From NCBI GenBank assembly GCA_003945285.1, contig AP019005.1, positions 930,001 through 994,000 of the forward strand: DNA of 64,000 nt, read 5' to 3'. The position numbers and the translations under genes are program-made. How positions within the stretch are numbered: the first letter of the stretch is position 1; each line of letters opens with the position of its first letter. This DNA is from Hydrogenimonas sp. (GTDB taxonomy: Bacteria; Campylobacterota; Campylobacteria; Campylobacterales; Hydrogenimonadaceae). Below the pieces are notes generated by a model. It was given only the letters and a program-made list of their open reading frames with translations. It was not told the origin of the DNA and searched no databases. Below, piece by piece: positions 62,656 to 64,000 of the stretch.

Positions 62656-64000
62656 ATGCAGAAAAACAGCGAACTCTTTTCACTCAAATCTTTGATTATA
62701 TTTCTTGCGGCGATCTCTCTCTACAGGTTTTATGTTCTAACTCACGTCAACATAGACCTTTACGCCGATGAGGCCTACTACTGGGGGTGGGCTCAGCACT
62801 TCGACTTCGGTTACTACTCGAAACCCCCGATGGTGGCATGGCTCATTATGCTTTCGACCTCTCTTTGCGGAGACTCGTTTGTCTGCATAAAGGTCGGCTC
62901 GCTCTTTGTCTACTTCTTCACGACCATAAATATCTACCTTCTGGCCAAAGAGCTTTTCGAAGATGAGAAGATCGCCTTTTTCAGTGCCGCGGCTTTCGTA
63001 ACGCTCCCCGCTGTATGGCTCTCTTCGCTGATAATCTCCACCGACGTTCCGTTTCTCTTCTTCTGGTCGCTGGGGATGCTCTTTTTCGTAAAGGCGCTCA
63101 AAAGCGACAGGTGGAGCCACTGGCTCATAGTCGCCGTTGCCGGGGGCGGTGGGCTTTTAAGCAAATACACGATGATCATCTTCGTAGTCTCGGCCTTCGC
63201 CTACCTAATATTTTCACCCAAAAACAGGCACCATCTGAAAAACCCGAAGCTCTACGCGACGATGATTCTGGCCGCTCTCATATACCTGCCGAATCTCTAC
63301 TGGAACTACACCCACGAGTTTGTGAGTTTCAAACATACCGAAGACAACGCCCACCTGGAAGGAGAGCTATTCCATCCACTCAGGATGTTGGAGTTTCTGG
63401 GTGCGCAGTTCGGGGTTTTCGGGCCTATCCTTTTCGGGTGGCTCCTGGCTCTCCTGCCCAGGGTCGGCACGGTAAGGCGTGACGATAGGCTTTTCATGCT
63501 CTGGTGGTTCATTGTCCCTTTTTTCCTGCTCATCCTGACCATCAGCCTGCTTTCACGGGCCCATGCGAACTGGTCGGCGCCGATGTATGTAGCCTCGACG
63601 GTGCTCGTGGTGGCGTGGCTCGTGATGCAAAACAGAGTGAGGTGGCTCTATGTCGCCATAGCAGTGAATATAGCGCTTGGGGTAGGGCTCTACCAGTACC
63701 ATGACATTGCAAAAAGCCTGGGAATCGAGCTGACAAGAAAGAGCGACCCCTACAAGAGAGTCCTCGGATGGAGAGAGCTTGGTGCCCAAGTGAGCGGAAT
63801 CATGAAGGAGTATCCCGGCGCGAAGCTGCTGAGTGATGACAGAAAAAGCATGGCGGAGCTCATCTACTACATACAACCGCACCCCTTCGATGCGGTGAAG
63901 TGGAATCCTCGCCACACGCTTCTGGACCACTACGAGCTTACGACAGATATGGAGCGGCACAAAGGCGAAGATTTCATTTTCGTCACACAGCGCTCCAAAA
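62656..64000 (+). CDS. GT39/ArnT-type membrane glycosyltransferase (3' end outside window)
   Basis: The frame from ATG 62656 is open to the window end, 448 complete codons. It is a polytopic protein of the PMT/ArnT (GT39) superfamily, which transfers sugars from polyprenyl phosphates to protein or lipid A on the periplasmic side. The first loop holds YADEAYYWGWAQHF with the catalytic Asp-Glu pair, followed by YYSKPPMVAWLI. At least eight hydrophobic helices follow, then a SRAHANWSAPMYV motif near residue 300 and the start of a soluble C-terminal domain. The acceptor is unknown. No linked lipopolysaccharide gene is present within the window. Confidence 0.85.
   Translation, partial: MQKNSELFSLKSLIIFLAAISLYRFYVLTHVNIDLYADEAYYWGWAQHFDFGYYSKPPMVAWLIMLSTSLCGDSFVCIKVGSLFVYFFTTINIYLLAKELFEDEKIAFFSAAAFVTLPAVWLSSLIISTDVPFLFFWSLGMLFFVKALKSDRWSHWLIVAVAGGGGLLSKYTMIIFVVSAFAYLIFSPKNRHHLKNPKLYATMILAALIYLPNLYWNYTHEFVSFKHTEDNAHLEGELFHPLRMLEFLGAQFGVFGPILFGWLLALLPRVGTVRRDDRLFMLWWFIVPFFLLILTISLLSRAHANWSAPMYVASTVLVVAWLVMQNRVRWLYVAIAVNIALGVGLYQYHDIAKSLGIELTRKSDPYKRVLGWRELGAQVSGIMKEYPGAKLLSDDRKSMAELIYYIQPHPFDAVKWNPRHTLLDHYELTTDMERHKGEDFIFVTQRSK

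Overview
The window is a chromosomal segment from a member of the Campylobacterota (formerly Epsilonproteobacteria), probably a free-living sulfur- or hydrogen-oxidising type; the genus cannot be resolved from the sequence. The evidence is conserved gene order: yidC-jag-mnmE; aroB-mscS-mtaB-FtsH-like-bioV; rplI-hslV-hslU-era; flgI-flgJ-flgM-flgN-flgK; and TPR lipoprotein-trpC. It also carries the short biotin esterase BioV, the carboxynorspermidine pathway, and RpoN/FliA flagellar promoters. Coding density is high, with many ATGA, GTGA and TTGA overlaps. I see no rRNA, intact tRNA, CRISPR array, prophage or transposase gene.

Layout. 1-6.1 kb: membrane insertion, tRNA modification and amino-sugar synthesis (yidC, jag, mnmE, glmS, a methyltransferase). 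6.4-9.5 kb, minus strand: pdxA, pdxJ, an SGNH esterase and a diguanylate cyclase. 9.8-24.3 kb: tgt, then a plus-strand run of a TrkA-C-like protein, aroB, an MscS-type channel, mtaB, an FtsH-like pseudoprotease, bioV, mog, a SUV3-type helicase and a UvrD-type helicase. 24.3-33.7 kb, minus strand: a complete MSHA/Cts-like type IV pilus or DNA-uptake assembly operon without pilin genes. 33.8-37.0 kb, minus strand: era, hslU, hslV, rplI. 37.5-41.2 kb: an M3 oligopeptidase, a small membrane protein and argG. 41.2-47.5 kb: two flagellar blocks (flaG-fliS-fliT and flgI-J-M-N-K). 47.5-54.3 kb: an ABC permease, kdsB, a TrmN6-like methyltransferase, a Cys-cluster protein, a TPR lipoprotein, trpC, a phosphoribosyltransferase, yqeY and flgH. 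54.2-64 kb: a methyltransferase, a FIST-PAS sensor, nspC and its dehydrogenase partner, DUF2231 and DUF1566 proteins, hemH and a GT39 glycosyltransferase running off the end.

The most notable non-genic content is a family of about 163-bp, non-coding, hairpin-forming elements. There are four full copies (9540, 37324, 42374, 59230) and one deleted copy (60752). They have inverted-repeat ends and 5-bp flanking duplications, exact in two copies and 4 of 5 in the others, so they look like a MITE family with no autonomous partner in view. A second large palindromic element (37052-37229), a short dispersed motif and a two-hairpin motif fill much of the remaining intergenic space.

Three genes (FtsH-like, PilM/PilN-like and TrmN6-like) are each interrupted by a -1 frameshift at a short homopolymer, and adding one base restores a natural protein in each. 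That pattern looks more like sequencing error than biology. The FtsH-like protein also lacks the HEXXH protease motif, independently of its frameshift. Flagellar regulation is readable: sigma-54 sites precede flgI and flgH, and FliA-type sites precede flgM and flaG.
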